This document shows positions 54,007 to 62,032 of a stretch of 64,000 nt of DNA, one piece after another (within the stretch, counting starts at the first letter, position 1; each line of letters opens with the position of its first letter). The stretch covers positions 6,459 through 70,458 of the forward strand of contig DASSJT010000073.1 in NCBI GenBank assembly GCA_035691065.1. Direction: 5' to 3'. A program made the translations under genes and the position numbers. The DNA is from DASSJT01 sp035691065 (lineage in GTDB: Bacteria > Actinomycetota > Actinomycetes > Actinomycetales > Dermatophilaceae). The notes beneath the pieces are model-generated. The model was not told where the DNA came from. It searched no databases and worked only from the letters and a program-made list of their open reading frames with translations.

Positions 54007-54765
54007 ATGTCCGAACGACGCGATGCCCCTGCGCGCCACGCCTCGGGCCATGTGCGACGCCTGCCAGATCTCGGCTTTGCCGGGCCCATGTCGGCGAAGA
54101 GCGCCAAAGTAATGGTGGGCTTCGGCCTGCTGCTCGGCGCCGGTACGACGACCGTGGCCACGGCCGAAGGCACTCTGCCGGCCGACCGCTCGACGGAGCT
54201 CGCCGCCAGCACCCGGACTGCGGCCATGTTCGCCGATGGCCGAGGTGACCGGGCGGCGTCACGGTCGATCGCCCGGGCTGCGCTTCCGGCGGTCGTGGCA
54301 CCGCAGGCCAGGTCGGGGCCGATGCAGCCGTCGTTCGGTGCCCTCGGGTTCACGGCGGATGCGAAGAACACCAAGAAGCCGGCCGCCCCGGACTCACCCG
54401 CCGGTCTGGTCACCGCCGACGCGCGGCTCCTGGCGGAGGCGAAAGCGCTTGGGCTGGGTCCCAACGCCCAGCGCGTCTACGTCGCCATTCGCACGGCGTT
54501 CCCCGAGATCGGCACGATCGGGGGCTACCGGGCGGGGGACCCTGGCGACCATGGCACGGGGCACGCCGTGGACATCATGTGCACCAGCTCCCAGGGCGAC
54601 CGCATCGTCATCTACCTGCAGGCGCACGCCGCCGAGCTGAGCATCAAGTACCTCATCTGGGAGCAGCGCATCTGGTTCCCGGGAACCACCACCTGGCGCC
54701 TCATGGAGGACCGCGGGAGCATCACCGCCAACCACTACGACCACGTGCACGTCTCGGTCTACTGA
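54007..54765 (+). CDS. exported protein with ARB_07466-like C-terminal domain
   Basis: A 252-residue protein. After a basic stretch, residues about 28-50 (SAKVMVGFGLLLGAGTTTVATAEG) form a likely signal peptide. A low-complexity Ala/Arg segment leads to a C-terminal domain of about 105 residues with IGGYRAGDPGDHGTGHAVDIM, IKYLIWEQRIWFP and RGSITANHYDHVHVSVY. These His/Asp motifs are metal-site-like and are common in secreted actinobacterial proteins, sometimes attached to cell-wall hydrolases. TATGGT at 53968-53973 is a plausible -10. The exact activity is unknown. Confidence 0.75.
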   Translation: MSERRDAPARHASGHVRRLPDLGFAGPMSAKSAKVMVGFGLLLGAGTTTVATAEGTLPADRSTELAASTRTAAMFADGRGDRAASRSIARAALPAVVAPQARSGPMQPSFGALGFTADAKNTKKPAAPDSPAGLVTADARLLAEAKALGLGPNAQRVYVAIRTAFPEIGTIGGYRAGDPGDHGTGHAVDIMCTSSQGDRIVIYLQAHAAELSIKYLIWEQRIWFPGTTTWRLMEDRGSITANHYDHVHVSVY

Positions 54766-54909
54766 CGTTCGGTACGCCGTTGGCGTGCCATCTGCCTCGA
54801 CGGTGCTGCCACGCCCCGTTGGCTGGCGGGAGTGGTCGGCGCGGTGTAGCAGCCACAGGCCGTGCCGGTTGCGGCCAGCGGCCGCGCGGGTATTGGGCTT
54901 CCGGTCTCG

Positions 54910-54985
54910 CACTGCGCGGTACCGGTTACCGGACCGATGAGGCATGGCGTGCTGGGCCGACGGCGCGCCCACTGCGCGGTACCGG
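54910..54985. repeat. 16-bp direct repeat upstream of mnmA
   Basis: CACTGCGCGGTACCGG occurs at 54910-54925 and 54970-54985, exactly 60 bp apart; the bases that follow are also similar (TTACCGG, CTGACCGG). The second copy ends 19 bp before the mnmA -10 hexamer, so these may be regulator sites. The rest of the 251-bp gap is featureless apart from one GGCATAC (54992). Confidence 0.7.
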
Positions 54986-55004
54986 CTGACCGGCATACCC
55001 CCTC

Positions 55005-55016
55005 TATCCTTGGACG
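55005..55016 (+). promoter_or_regulatory. leaderless -10 element of mnmA
   Basis: TATCCT (55005-55010), 6 nt, ATG at 55017. Confidence 0.6.
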
Positions 55017-56099
55017 ATGCGCGTCGTAGCTGCCATGAGCGGCGGGGTGGACTCCGCCGTCGCCGCCGGGCGCATGCTCGACGCCGGACATGAGGTCGTC
55101 GGCGTGCACTTGGCGCTGAGCCAGAGCGCGGCGACGCTGCGTGAGAGTGCGCGCGGGTGCTGCACGATCGAGGACGCCGGGGACGCGCGCCGCGTCGCCG
55201 ACATGCTTGGTATCCCGTTCTACGTCTGGGACATGGCTGGTCGGTTCAAGCGGGACGTTGTGGACGACTTCGTGGCGGAGTACTCGGCGGGGCGCACCCC
55301 CAATCCGTGCCTGCGCTGCAACGAGAAGATCAAGTTCGCGGCACTGCTGGACAAGGCCATGGCTCTGGGGTTCGACGCTGTGGCCACGGGTCACTATGCC
55401 CAGATGGTTGAGCGGCCGGACGGTCGCAGGGAGCTGCACCGAGCTGTCGACACCGCGAAGGACCAGTCCTACGTGCTGGGGGTGCTGACCGCCGAGCAGC
55501 TGGCCCGGTCGTTCTTCCCGCTCGGCGACACCACGAAGCCGCGGATTCGCGAGGAGGCGGCTCGCCGCGGCTTCTACGTTGCTAACAAGCCGGACTCGCA
55601 CGACATCTGCTTCATCTCAGACGGCGATACGCGGGCCTGGCTCACCGAGCGCTTGGGTGAGCAGTCCGGTGACATCGTCGACGCGTCCGGTGCCGTGGTC
55701 GGGCGGCATGCTGGCGCCTATGCGTACACCGTGGGGCAGCGCCGAGGCCTCGGTCTGCCGCGCTCGTCGATGGACGGTGAGCCGCGCTATGTCGTCGACG
55801 TCGACGCACGCTCCAACACAGTGGTGGTCGGCACCGCAGGCCTGCTCGGAGTGAATGCGCTGACCGGTGAGCACGCGCGCTGGTGCGGAGAGGCTCCCGA
55901 GGGCATCGTCCCGGTTGGCGCCCAGGTGCGAGCCCACGGGCAGGAGGTGCCCGCAACGGCGTGGGCAGACGGTGACCGCGTCGAGGTGCGGCTTGAGTCT
56001 CGGCTGCGGGGCGTGGCACCCGGCCAGTCGGTGGTGCTGTACGAGGGCACGCGGGTCGTCGGCTCCGCAACCATCGCATCGGCACGGCTCGAGCGCTGA
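55017..56099 (+). CDS. mnmA: tRNA-specific 2-thiouridylase
   Basis: Thiolates U34 of tRNAs for Lys, Glu and Gln, using sulfur from the cysteine desulfurase. The 360-residue protein shows the PP-loop AAMSGGVDSAVAA, the first catalytic Cys in GRTPNPCLRCNEKIKF, the second in KPDSHDICFISDGD, and the tRNA-recognition and C-terminal beta-barrel domain (YTVGQRRGLGLP). Length is the family norm. Converges with the HNH gene across a 49-bp gap. Confidence 0.96.
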   Translation: MRVVAAMSGGVDSAVAAGRMLDAGHEVVGVHLALSQSAATLRESARGCCTIEDAGDARRVADMLGIPFYVWDMAGRFKRDVVDDFVAEYSAGRTPNPCLRCNEKIKFAALLDKAMALGFDAVATGHYAQMVERPDGRRELHRAVDTAKDQSYVLGVLTAEQLARSFFPLGDTTKPRIREEAARRGFYVANKPDSHDICFISDGDTRAWLTERLGEQSGDIVDASGAVVGRHAGAYAYTVGQRRGLGLPRSSMDGEPRYVVDVDARSNTVVVGTAGLLGVNALTGEHARWCGEAPEGIVPVGAQVRAHGQEVPATAWADGDRVEVRLESRLRGVAPGQSVVLYEGTRVVGSATIASARLER

Positions 56100-56148
56100 C
56101 GCCTCGGCACGTGAACCGGCTTGGTGAGGCCGTGGCGTCCTCCGGCGC

Positions 56149-57831
56149 TCATGCTGCGTTGTCTTTCAGGTCGACCGTCCATCTGCGCATCAGGAAGTGC
56201 ACGTCGGGTGGGGGCTCAGACCTGGCGCCTGTGCCCGGGCTGCCGTCCACGAGGCCGGCGAATGTCGCTTCGAGCACCGTGGCGCCCAAGACCAGGGCGC
56301 TGGGTGTGTTGGGTGTCTTTGCCCCGACGGCCATGGCGCCGCTTGCGGCGCGTGCCACGCCTTCGGTCCGCGGGAGACCCAGGTTGGCCAGCAGTTGGCG
56401 GCCCTGTGGCTCAGTCGTGTAGGTCCGGCCGTCGGGAGTGTGCCACGTGAGGACTCCGTCTAATGCCAGTGTGGGCTTCCATCCACCGTGGTGTTTCAGC
56501 AGGTGATGCCGGCGGCAGAGGGTCGCGAGGTTCGTGAGCTCGGTGAGCCCACGGGGGAACTCGATCACGTGGTCGATGTCGCAGCGATTAGCGGGCGTGT
56601 GACAGCCGGGGAAGCGACACGTTCCGTCGCGAGTCTGGACGGCTCGCCGAAGCTCGGCACTGGGATCGTGCTTGCGGGGGTCAGTAGCGATGGTTCCGTC
56701 CCCATCGAGCCGTGCGAGCCGAACCAGGGTTGCGGGCTCGGCGAGCAGCTTGGCCACGGTCTCCGGAAGAAGGGCACCGATGCGACGGTCTTCGACCATG
56801 CCGCCAACCACCCAGCACATGGCAGCACCAGCAATGGGGGCAGAAGGCCCCGTGACGATCGATCCCAGCGGGCCGGCATGAGGAGAAGCCGGCGGCTGGA
56901 GTGCAGCGGACAAGGCGATCGTGGGCACCAAGAGTGTGACGGTGGTCGTCACCGAGGCGTTGGCCAGGACGAGATCGGCGAGCGCATCTGCTCGCGCGGC
57001 GTCGATCGCGAGGGCCGGGTTGGCGCGCACGTAGTCGGTCGCCAGCTGGTCGACGGCCGCCCACATGCGGTGGGAGGTGTCGGATGGAAGCGTGGCCGAC
57101 CACCGCGTCATGCCGGGTGCGTCGGCCGGCCAGGCATTGACCGTACGCGCAGCGTGTGCTGCCTCTGCCGCTGCCCGTGTGTGGTCGGGGTCGAGCTCTC
57201 TGGCGATTTTGGCCGCCCGTCGGGAGAGGGCGGAGCGGGACAGGTCGCGAATGCGCGAGGAGAGGACCGATGCCTCACCGGTCTCGGTGTCCACCCCGCT
57301 CTCGAGCACGAGGGCCTCGTAGCGCGCTCGGAGTGGCTCAGGCAGGAAGATGCTGTGATCAGTCACGGCGTCGGCGCGGTGGCGCTCCAGGTCGCCGGCC
57401 CAGTAGGCCGCGAGCGTCATGGGCAGGTGGTTGACCAGGAAGCAGTCCGCGTCCACCCGTGTCGCCACTGTGCGAGGCGCAACCCGCAGGGCGGGAGCGA
57501 GCATTGACGGCACCAGGTCATCGCCGGCAGCGACGAAGGGCTGGCCCCGGCCGGTCACGCGCTTGAACTCCTCCGCCTCGTGGTCGAGCCTCTGCTGAAC
57601 TCGATGCACCAAGGCAGCTGAGGCGACCGAGGCACGCGCCTGCACAGCCGTGCTGATGCGCTCGCACGCAGCGACCAGGGCTTCGGCCTCACCTTCGGCC
57701 AAGCCGGCCACGTCGTCGACAGAGAGGGGCCGGATCGCCGCGGCGAGGGCGAAGGGGTCCATGCGTTGAACCGTCGCGACGGTCATCTGCCCATCACCGA
57801 ACGTCAGCGAAGACGCCGTAAGTGTGGTCAT
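56149..57831 (-). CDS. HNH endonuclease with DUF222 (13E12-type) domain
   Basis: A 560-residue protein. The DUF222 region covers about residues 25-330 (LAEGEAEALVAACERISTAVQARASVASAAL... ). The C-terminal HNH nuclease domain has RRAVQTRDGTCRFPGCHTPANRCDIDHVIEFPRGLTELTNLATLCRRHHLLKHHGGW, with the two CxxC-like zinc ligands and catalytic His. These genes are highly multiplied in actinobacteria (REP13E12 in mycobacteria) and may be mobile or selfish, but no flanking repeats were seen. The ATG at 57831 has GGGGGG close upstream; one 15 bp earlier is also possible. Composition is slightly less GC-rich than the neighbours. Confidence 0.9.
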   Translation of the reverse strand: MTTLTASSLTFGDGQMTVATVQRMDPFALAAAIRPLSVDDVAGLAEGEAEALVAACERISTAVQARASVASAALVHRVQQRLDHEAEEFKRVTGRGQPFVAAGDDLVPSMLAPALRVAPRTVATRVDADCFLVNHLPMTLAAYWAGDLERHRADAVTDHSIFLPEPLRARYEALVLESGVDTETGEASVLSSRIRDLSRSALSRRAAKIARELDPDHTRAAAEAAHAARTVNAWPADAPGMTRWSATLPSDTSHRMWAAVDQLATDYVRANPALAIDAARADALADLVLANASVTTTVTLLVPTIALSAALQPPASPHAGPLGSIVTGPSAPIAGAAMCWVVGGMVEDRRIGALLPETVAKLLAEPATLVRLARLDGDGTIATDPRKHDPSAELRRAVQTRDGTCRFPGCHTPANRCDIDHVIEFPRGLTELTNLATLCRRHHLLKHHGGWKPTLALDGVLTWHTPDGRTYTTEPQGRQLLANLGLPRTEGVARAASGAMAVGAKTPNTPSALVLGATVLEATFAGLVDGSPGTGARSEPPPDVHFLMRRWTVDLKDNAA

Positions 57832-58002
57832 TGAACCCCCCAACATCGAACTGGTGTTCGAACTCTATTAGAGAATGCAGACCGCCTCAACCCAAGATCT
57901 TCCGAATTCTCTTGCAGCACAGGGTGATCCGCTCACAAGCAGACGACTTCAAGATCCTACCGGCGGCTCCTGACAGCCCGTTGCCGCGATGCCGAGGGTG
58001 GG

Positions 58003-58050
58003 CGCTGCCACCCCGAGGGCCCGGCGCTGCCACCCGAGGGCCCGGCGCTG
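58003..58050. repeat. 22-bp direct repeat behind the Eis-like gene
   Basis: Two adjacent copies of CGCTGCCACC(C)CGAGGGCCCGG, one with an extra C, between the HNH start and the end of the acetyltransferase gene. The AT-rich segment at 57855-57880 in the same gap, with CTCTATTAGAG, is the probable HNH promoter. Confidence 0.65.
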
Positions 58051-58062
58051 CAACGCCACCCA

Positions 58063-58090
58063 CAGCCCTGCCACGCACACGACAGGGCTG
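58063..58090 (-). terminator. hairpin after the Eis-like gene
   Basis: CAGCCCTG (58063-58070) and CAGGGCTG (58083-58090) pair perfectly around a 12-nt loop, 15 bp beyond the minus-strand stop. Confidence 0.6.
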
Positions 58091-58104
58091 GGCTACCAAT
58101 GGCG

Positions 58105-59385
58105 TCAGAAGTAGTCCCGAACGTGCGCCTGCCGCCCGCCGAAGAGCGCGTCCCAGATGCCGTCGGTTCGAGACGACCCGCCGGATGCATGCCCGGTCCC
58201 GCGGATCCCGGCCATCGAGAGGGTTCCTGCGTACATCAGTGCCAGCCCCTGCGGTGTGAAGACAGTGGGGGCTTCGCCACTCCCGGCCTCGCGAGCTCCG
58301 GCCTCGCCACTTCCGGCCTGGCCAGCTCCGGCCTCGCCAGCAGCGGTCTCCCCGGTGGACTCCGCGTCGCGCTCGCACCGGCCGGCTCCCGAGGCCACCT
58401 CGAGCCGGTAGCTGCCGTCGATCAGGCCCAACCGGTCGCCGACGACCTGGAAGCGCAGGGCCGGGAACACGGCATACGGATAGGCAAGCGGTGCCAACGC
58501 ACCCGGGACGTCCAGCAGCCGCAGCATGTAAGGCACGGAGTCCGTGATCTTCCAGTCCGCCGTCGGGATGAGCGTGCGGATCAGGTCGAACCCCGACGTG
58601 TCGAGGCGCACAGCCGGCGCCGTCGTGGCCATCGAGCCCAGGAACCTGAGCAACGCACGAGCCGCGCCGGCACTCACGGCGAGCAGGTCTGCAACCTCGA
58701 CGGCACCCTCGCTGTCGTACCCCTTGAGCCGGCGCCAGCTCAGGTATCCCTCAACGGCACCATCGTCAGTGACGGCCACGGTCACGCCGGAGAAGGCGCC
58801 GATGAAGTCCTCGGCCGTGGCGGTGAAGCTCACGCCCCGCCTGGTCAGCGGCCCGTTCTGCGCCGCTGCCCACCAGTCGTAGACCTGTCGGACCGCGTCG
58901 AAGTCGGCCGCCGAGGCGCGCCGCACGGCGACGGTTCCGGACTGCGGTGCAGCGACTGCCGCAAGTGCGGCGGTCGGCAGCTCGACCGTCTGGTAGTCGG
59001 TGATGGTCTCGAACCCGAACGGACGGTAGATCGCCGGTACGGTGGGGAAGAGGGTCGAGATGGCGCAGCCTCGCGAGACGCCAGACCGCACAGCAGCCTC
59101 CATGAGCGCACCCATCAGGCCCTCGCCCCTGCGTTCAGCCACTACCGTGACCCCCGCGATGCCGCAGGTCGGGACGACTGCCCCACCGAAGTGCGAGTCG
59201 TACTCCCGGTCGGCGATCTTGGCCACCAGCTCGCCGTCCTCGAACGCGCCGAAGCCGTGGTATCCGGGAGGCGGCCAGGGCGGCGAGCTGGCCGGTGCCC
59301 TCGCCGGCCCTCCGAACGCCTCGTGGCTCAGCCGACGTGAGGCATCCGTGTCTTCCTCGGTGAGGGGACGGATCTCGAGAGTCAT
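58105..59385 (-). CDS. Eis-like GNAT N-acetyltransferase with a repetitive insertion
   Basis: A 426-residue protein of the Eis group: two GNAT domains and an SCP2-like C-terminal domain. The acetyl-CoA loop is VVAERRGEGLMGALMEAA, and the C-terminus ends in Phe (VRDYF), as in Eis, where the terminal carboxylate helps catalysis. The IxxLxPTxxAIYRPFGFE pattern is present. Between the SCP2 strands (LEVASGAGRCERD and PTVFTPQGLALMYAG) lies an insertion of about 30 residues made of AGEAGAGQAGSGEAG-type repeats (DNA 58270-58350). Such enzymes acetylate lysines or aminoglycosides; substrate unknown. Start ATG with GAGGAT 6 nt before it. Confidence 0.88.
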   Translation of the reverse strand: MTLEIRPLTEEDTDASRRLSHEAFGGPARAPASSPPWPPPGYHGFGAFEDGELVAKIADREYDSHFGGAVVPTCGIAGVTVVAERRGEGLMGALMEAAVRSGVSRGCAISTLFPTVPAIYRPFGFETITDYQTVELPTAALAAVAAPQSGTVAVRRASAADFDAVRQVYDWWAAAQNGPLTRRGVSFTATAEDFIGAFSGVTVAVTDDGAVEGYLSWRRLKGYDSEGAVEVADLLAVSAGAARALLRFLGSMATTAPAVRLDTSGFDLIRTLIPTADWKITDSVPYMLRLLDVPGALAPLAYPYAVFPALRFQVVGDRLGLIDGSYRLEVASGAGRCERDAESTGETAAGEAGAGQAGSGEAGAREAGSGEAPTVFTPQGLALMYAGTLSMAGIRGTGHASGGSSRTDGIWDALFGGRQAHVRDYF

Positions 59386-59592
59386 GGCCGCATCCTCTCG
59401 CGGTCGCTGGCGGGCGGTGCGCCCGCTGGCCGTTGCTGCGCTGAGTGGACATGCGCGCGGGAGAAGCCGCGCCCGCGGGCCTGCCCATTGCGCGGCGGTA
59501 TGCCGTGCTGCCGGGTTTGCCGGTCGCAAGCGGCTCACCAGCGAACGGGACCTTGTCCCCTTTGCGGGATCGCCGGGGACACCTGTCGTTGA
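59386..59592. other. intergenic stretch upstream of a gene fragment
   Basis: Part of the 548-bp gap between the Eis-like gene and the MetE-like gene. It contains one GTATGCC copy (59498). A frame with LTSERDLVPFAGSPGTPVVEGAG leads towards the fragment that follows but is out of phase with it. Otherwise nothing was recognised. Confidence 0.4.
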
Positions 59593-59901
59593 AGGGGCCG
59601 GGAAGTCACGGCCGAGGACCTGCCGGCGACCACCTGCAGCTTCGACCCCAGGTTGAACGAGGACCCGGAGTGCATTGACTCGACGGTGAGCCTGGACGTC
59701 ACATGGACCGGTCAGGGTGCGATCACGCGATCGGTGATCAACGAGCACCGCACCGGTGGTGGCTCGACCCTCAACATCCACATCTCCGGGGTCAGTCGCG
59801 ACGCGCTCGCATCCGGGACCGTCGCCGGCCACGTGATGAGTACCGACGAGCTGCAGTCCGCCATGCTGGCCGCCAACAGGCAGGTCAAGAACGGGAAGTG
59901 A
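59593..59901 (+). pseudogene. gene fragment lacking a start (beta-rich protein end)
   Basis: The frame opens after a TGA at 59590-59592 and runs 102 codons to TGA at 59899-59901. It has no ATG or GTG before residue 79; the only early start is a TTG at 59653. Codon use is strongly GC3-biased like real genes, and the product (REVTAEDLPATTCSFDPRL... TVSLDVTWTGQGAITRSV) looks like the end of a folded, partly beta protein with two cysteines. A frameshift near 59590-59600 would join it to LVPFAGSPGTPVVEGAG upstream. Probably a decayed or truncated gene; parent family not recognised. Confidence 0.4.
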
Positions 59902-59933
59902 TGCCGTCACCGGCTCGTGTTTGACTTCTCCGC

Positions 59934-60926
59934 GTGACGCGCGCGACAGGCATGGGCTCATGGCCGGGCAGCGACATCCGGGAGGCGCTGCGGGAGGTCC
60001 GTGGGCAGCTCGCTGACGACGAGCTCGGACTTCCCTACCTCCCTGAGCTGCCCGCGCGCGGGCCGGGGGCCGACATGGTCGGGCGCGCTGCGGGTCTGCT
60101 GGTCGAGATGCCGGTCGACCTGCAGCCGGCCGGATGGCGCCTCGTCGACCGCGCCGGTCGCGACGCGCAACGGACCGCGGCCCTGTGGCAGCGCGACCTC
60201 GACGAGCTCGCCGAGGCCTTCGACGGCTACCAGGGCGACCTCAAGGTGCAGGTCGCCGGTCCGTGGACCCTGGCTGCCGCTCTCGAGCTCACGCGCGGGG
60301 AGAAGGCAGTGGTCGACGCGGGCGCGGCGCGCGACCTCACCGCGTCACTCGCCGAGGGGGTCCGCGTGCACCTCGACGAGGTGCAGCGGCTCGTGCCCGG
60401 CGCCCAGGTCATCCTGCAGCTGGACGAGCCCTCCCTGCCCGCCGTCCTGGCCGGCAGCCTGCCCACCGCCAGTGGCTACGGCCACATCCGCGCCGTCGAC
60501 CCACAGGCCGCGGCGACCGGCATACGCACCGTGCTGGAGGCGGCAGGCACCCGGGCGACGGTTGTGCACTGCTGCCACCCCGGCATACCGCTTCCGCTGC
60601 TGCGCACCACAGGCGTGGGTGCCGTCGCCATGGACACCACAGCGCTGTCACCGGCGCGCTGGGAGTCCGTCGCCACCACCGTGGAGGAGGGGATCGGGCT
60701 GTATGCCGGGTGCCTGCCAACCGATGGAAGCGGCACCTCACGAGCAGCCTGGCAGCAACTCAAGGAGGGTTGGCAGCGCACCGGGTTGGCCCTGTCGGGG
60801 CTCGATGAGATCGTCGTGTCGCCAGCGTGCGGGCTCGCCTCGCTCACACCCGAGGGGGCTCGCAGCGTTCAAGGAGCGGCTCTGGCCACCGCCAGGGCTC
60901 TCACCGACGAAGCGAGAAGCTCATGA
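59934..60926 (+). CDS. MetE C-terminal-like (B12-independent methionine synthase family) protein
   Basis: A 330-residue protein with the UROD/MetE TIM-barrel pattern: GMGSWPGSDIREALREV at the start, VQVAGPWTLAAALEL, VILQLDEPSLPAVLAG, and a His-Cys-Cys cluster VVHCCHPGIPLPLL that would bind zinc. It corresponds by position and style to M. tuberculosis Rv3015c, next to ligA, and is not a full methionine synthase. Substrate unknown. GTG start; the EamA gene overlaps its stop by 4 bp. Confidence 0.82.
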   Translation: MTRATGMGSWPGSDIREALREVRGQLADDELGLPYLPELPARGPGADMVGRAAGLLVEMPVDLQPAGWRLVDRAGRDAQRTAALWQRDLDELAEAFDGYQGDLKVQVAGPWTLAAALELTRGEKAVVDAGAARDLTASLAEGVRVHLDEVQRLVPGAQVILQLDEPSLPAVLAGSLPTASGYGHIRAVDPQAAATGIRTVLEAAGTRATVVHCCHPGIPLPLLRTTGVGAVAMDTTALSPARWESVATTVEEGIGLYAGCLPTDGSGTSRAAWQQLKEGWQRTGLALSGLDEIVVSPACGLASLTPEGARSVQGAALATARALTDEARSS

Positions 60927-62032
60927 CCACCACGGCAGCCACGGGTGGCGCGACCAGCGAGACCGGTGCCACCTCTGGGGGTGGCGCGGACACAGGGGGC
61001 GCGGCCGCCGGAGCCGGCGGAGCGGGCGCAGACGTCGCCGCGAGTCCGCCCACTCAGGCCGCTGCGCAGCGGATGCCGTGGCAGCTCAAGTTCGGCAGCC
61101 TGGCCCTGATCTGGGGATCGAGCTTCCTGCTGATGAAGATCGGGCTCAGGTCTCTGGCGCCGCTGCAGATCTCGGGGCTCCGGATCTTCGCCGGCGCGGC
61201 CACGTTGGTCGTGCTCCTGTCTCTGACCGGCGGGCGGCTGCCGCGGGGGCGACGCACGTGGGCCCACCTCGCCGTGTCAGGGGTGTTCCTGTCGGTGCTG
61301 CCGTTCTCCCTGTTCGCCCTGGGCGAGGAGCGCGTGTCGTCGGCTCTCGCCGGCATCGGCAACGCAACGACCCCGTTGGTCGCCGTGGTGTGCAGCCTGG
61401 TCCTGCTGCCGAGCGAGCGCCTCGCGCCCCACAAGCTGGCCGCGGTGCTGGTCGGCTTCGTCGGTGTCGTGGTGATCATGCAGCCTTGGGCGGCGGCCGG
61501 TCGTCCCAACCTGCTGGGGTTCGGCATGACCCTCGTGGCCGGGGCGAGCTACGGGTTGGGCTGGACCTACAACCGGCGCTTCCTCGGGCAGGTCGACTTC
61601 GGCGGGCTGTCGATGCCGGCCGCCCTCCTGCTGGTGGGCTCGGTGCTCATGGTGCCCGTGCTGGCCATCTGGTGGTGGACCCAGCGCGCCACCCTCGACG
61701 CGCCGTGGTCGCTCCACGCGAGCACGACCGGTGGCTCGGCCCTGACGCCGGTGCTCGCGACGCTGGCCCTGGGCCTGGTCGGCACCGGGCTGGCCTACAT
61801 GCTCCAGTTCGACGTGGTCCGCGCCGCAGGCGCAACGGTGAGCACCACCGTCACCTACCTGATCCCCGTCGTCTCGGTCCTGCTCGGAGTCGTCGTGCTC
61901 GACGAGCACCTGGCCTGGCCGCAGCTGTTGGGAGCTGCCATCGTGCTGGGATCGGCTGTCGTCGTGGGCTGGCCCCGGCGCGCCGGCAGCAGGAGCGTCA
62001 GGCGTCCGCGGAGGCGTCCGCAGGCGGCTTGA
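60923..62032 (+). CDS. EamA family (DMT superfamily) transporter
   Basis: A 369-residue membrane protein with ten predicted helices in two EamA repeats (first: SLALIWGSSFLLMKIGLRSLAPLQISGLR; second from GFGMTLVAGASYGLGWTYNRRFLG). The first 50 residues are a Gly/Ala/Thr-rich extension (ATGGATSETGATSGGGADTGG) not typical of the family. Exporters of this type move amino acids or other metabolites. The ATG overlaps the preceding stop (ATGA). The last 35 bp overlap the convergent acyl-CoA ligase gene. Confidence 0.92.
   Translation: MTTTAATGGATSETGATSGGGADTGGAAAGAGGAGADVAASPPTQAAAQRMPWQLKFGSLALIWGSSFLLMKIGLRSLAPLQISGLRIFAGAATLVVLLSLTGGRLPRGRRTWAHLAVSGVFLSVLPFSLFALGEERVSSALAGIGNATTPLVAVVCSLVLLPSERLAPHKLAAVLVGFVGVVVIMQPWAAAGRPNLLGFGMTLVAGASYGLGWTYNRRFLGQVDFGGLSMPAALLLVGSVLMVPVLAIWWWTQRATLDAPWSLHASTTGGSALTPVLATLALGLVGTGLAYMLQFDVVRAAGATVSTTVTYLIPVVSVLLGVVVLDEHLAWPQLLGAAIVLGSAVVVGWPRRAGSRSVRRPRRRPQAA

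Noticed and set aside
56149..57831. DUF222-HNH gene as part of a mobile element
   Set aside because: No inverted or direct flanking repeats, integrase or transposase were seen; the family is common as single chromosomal genes.
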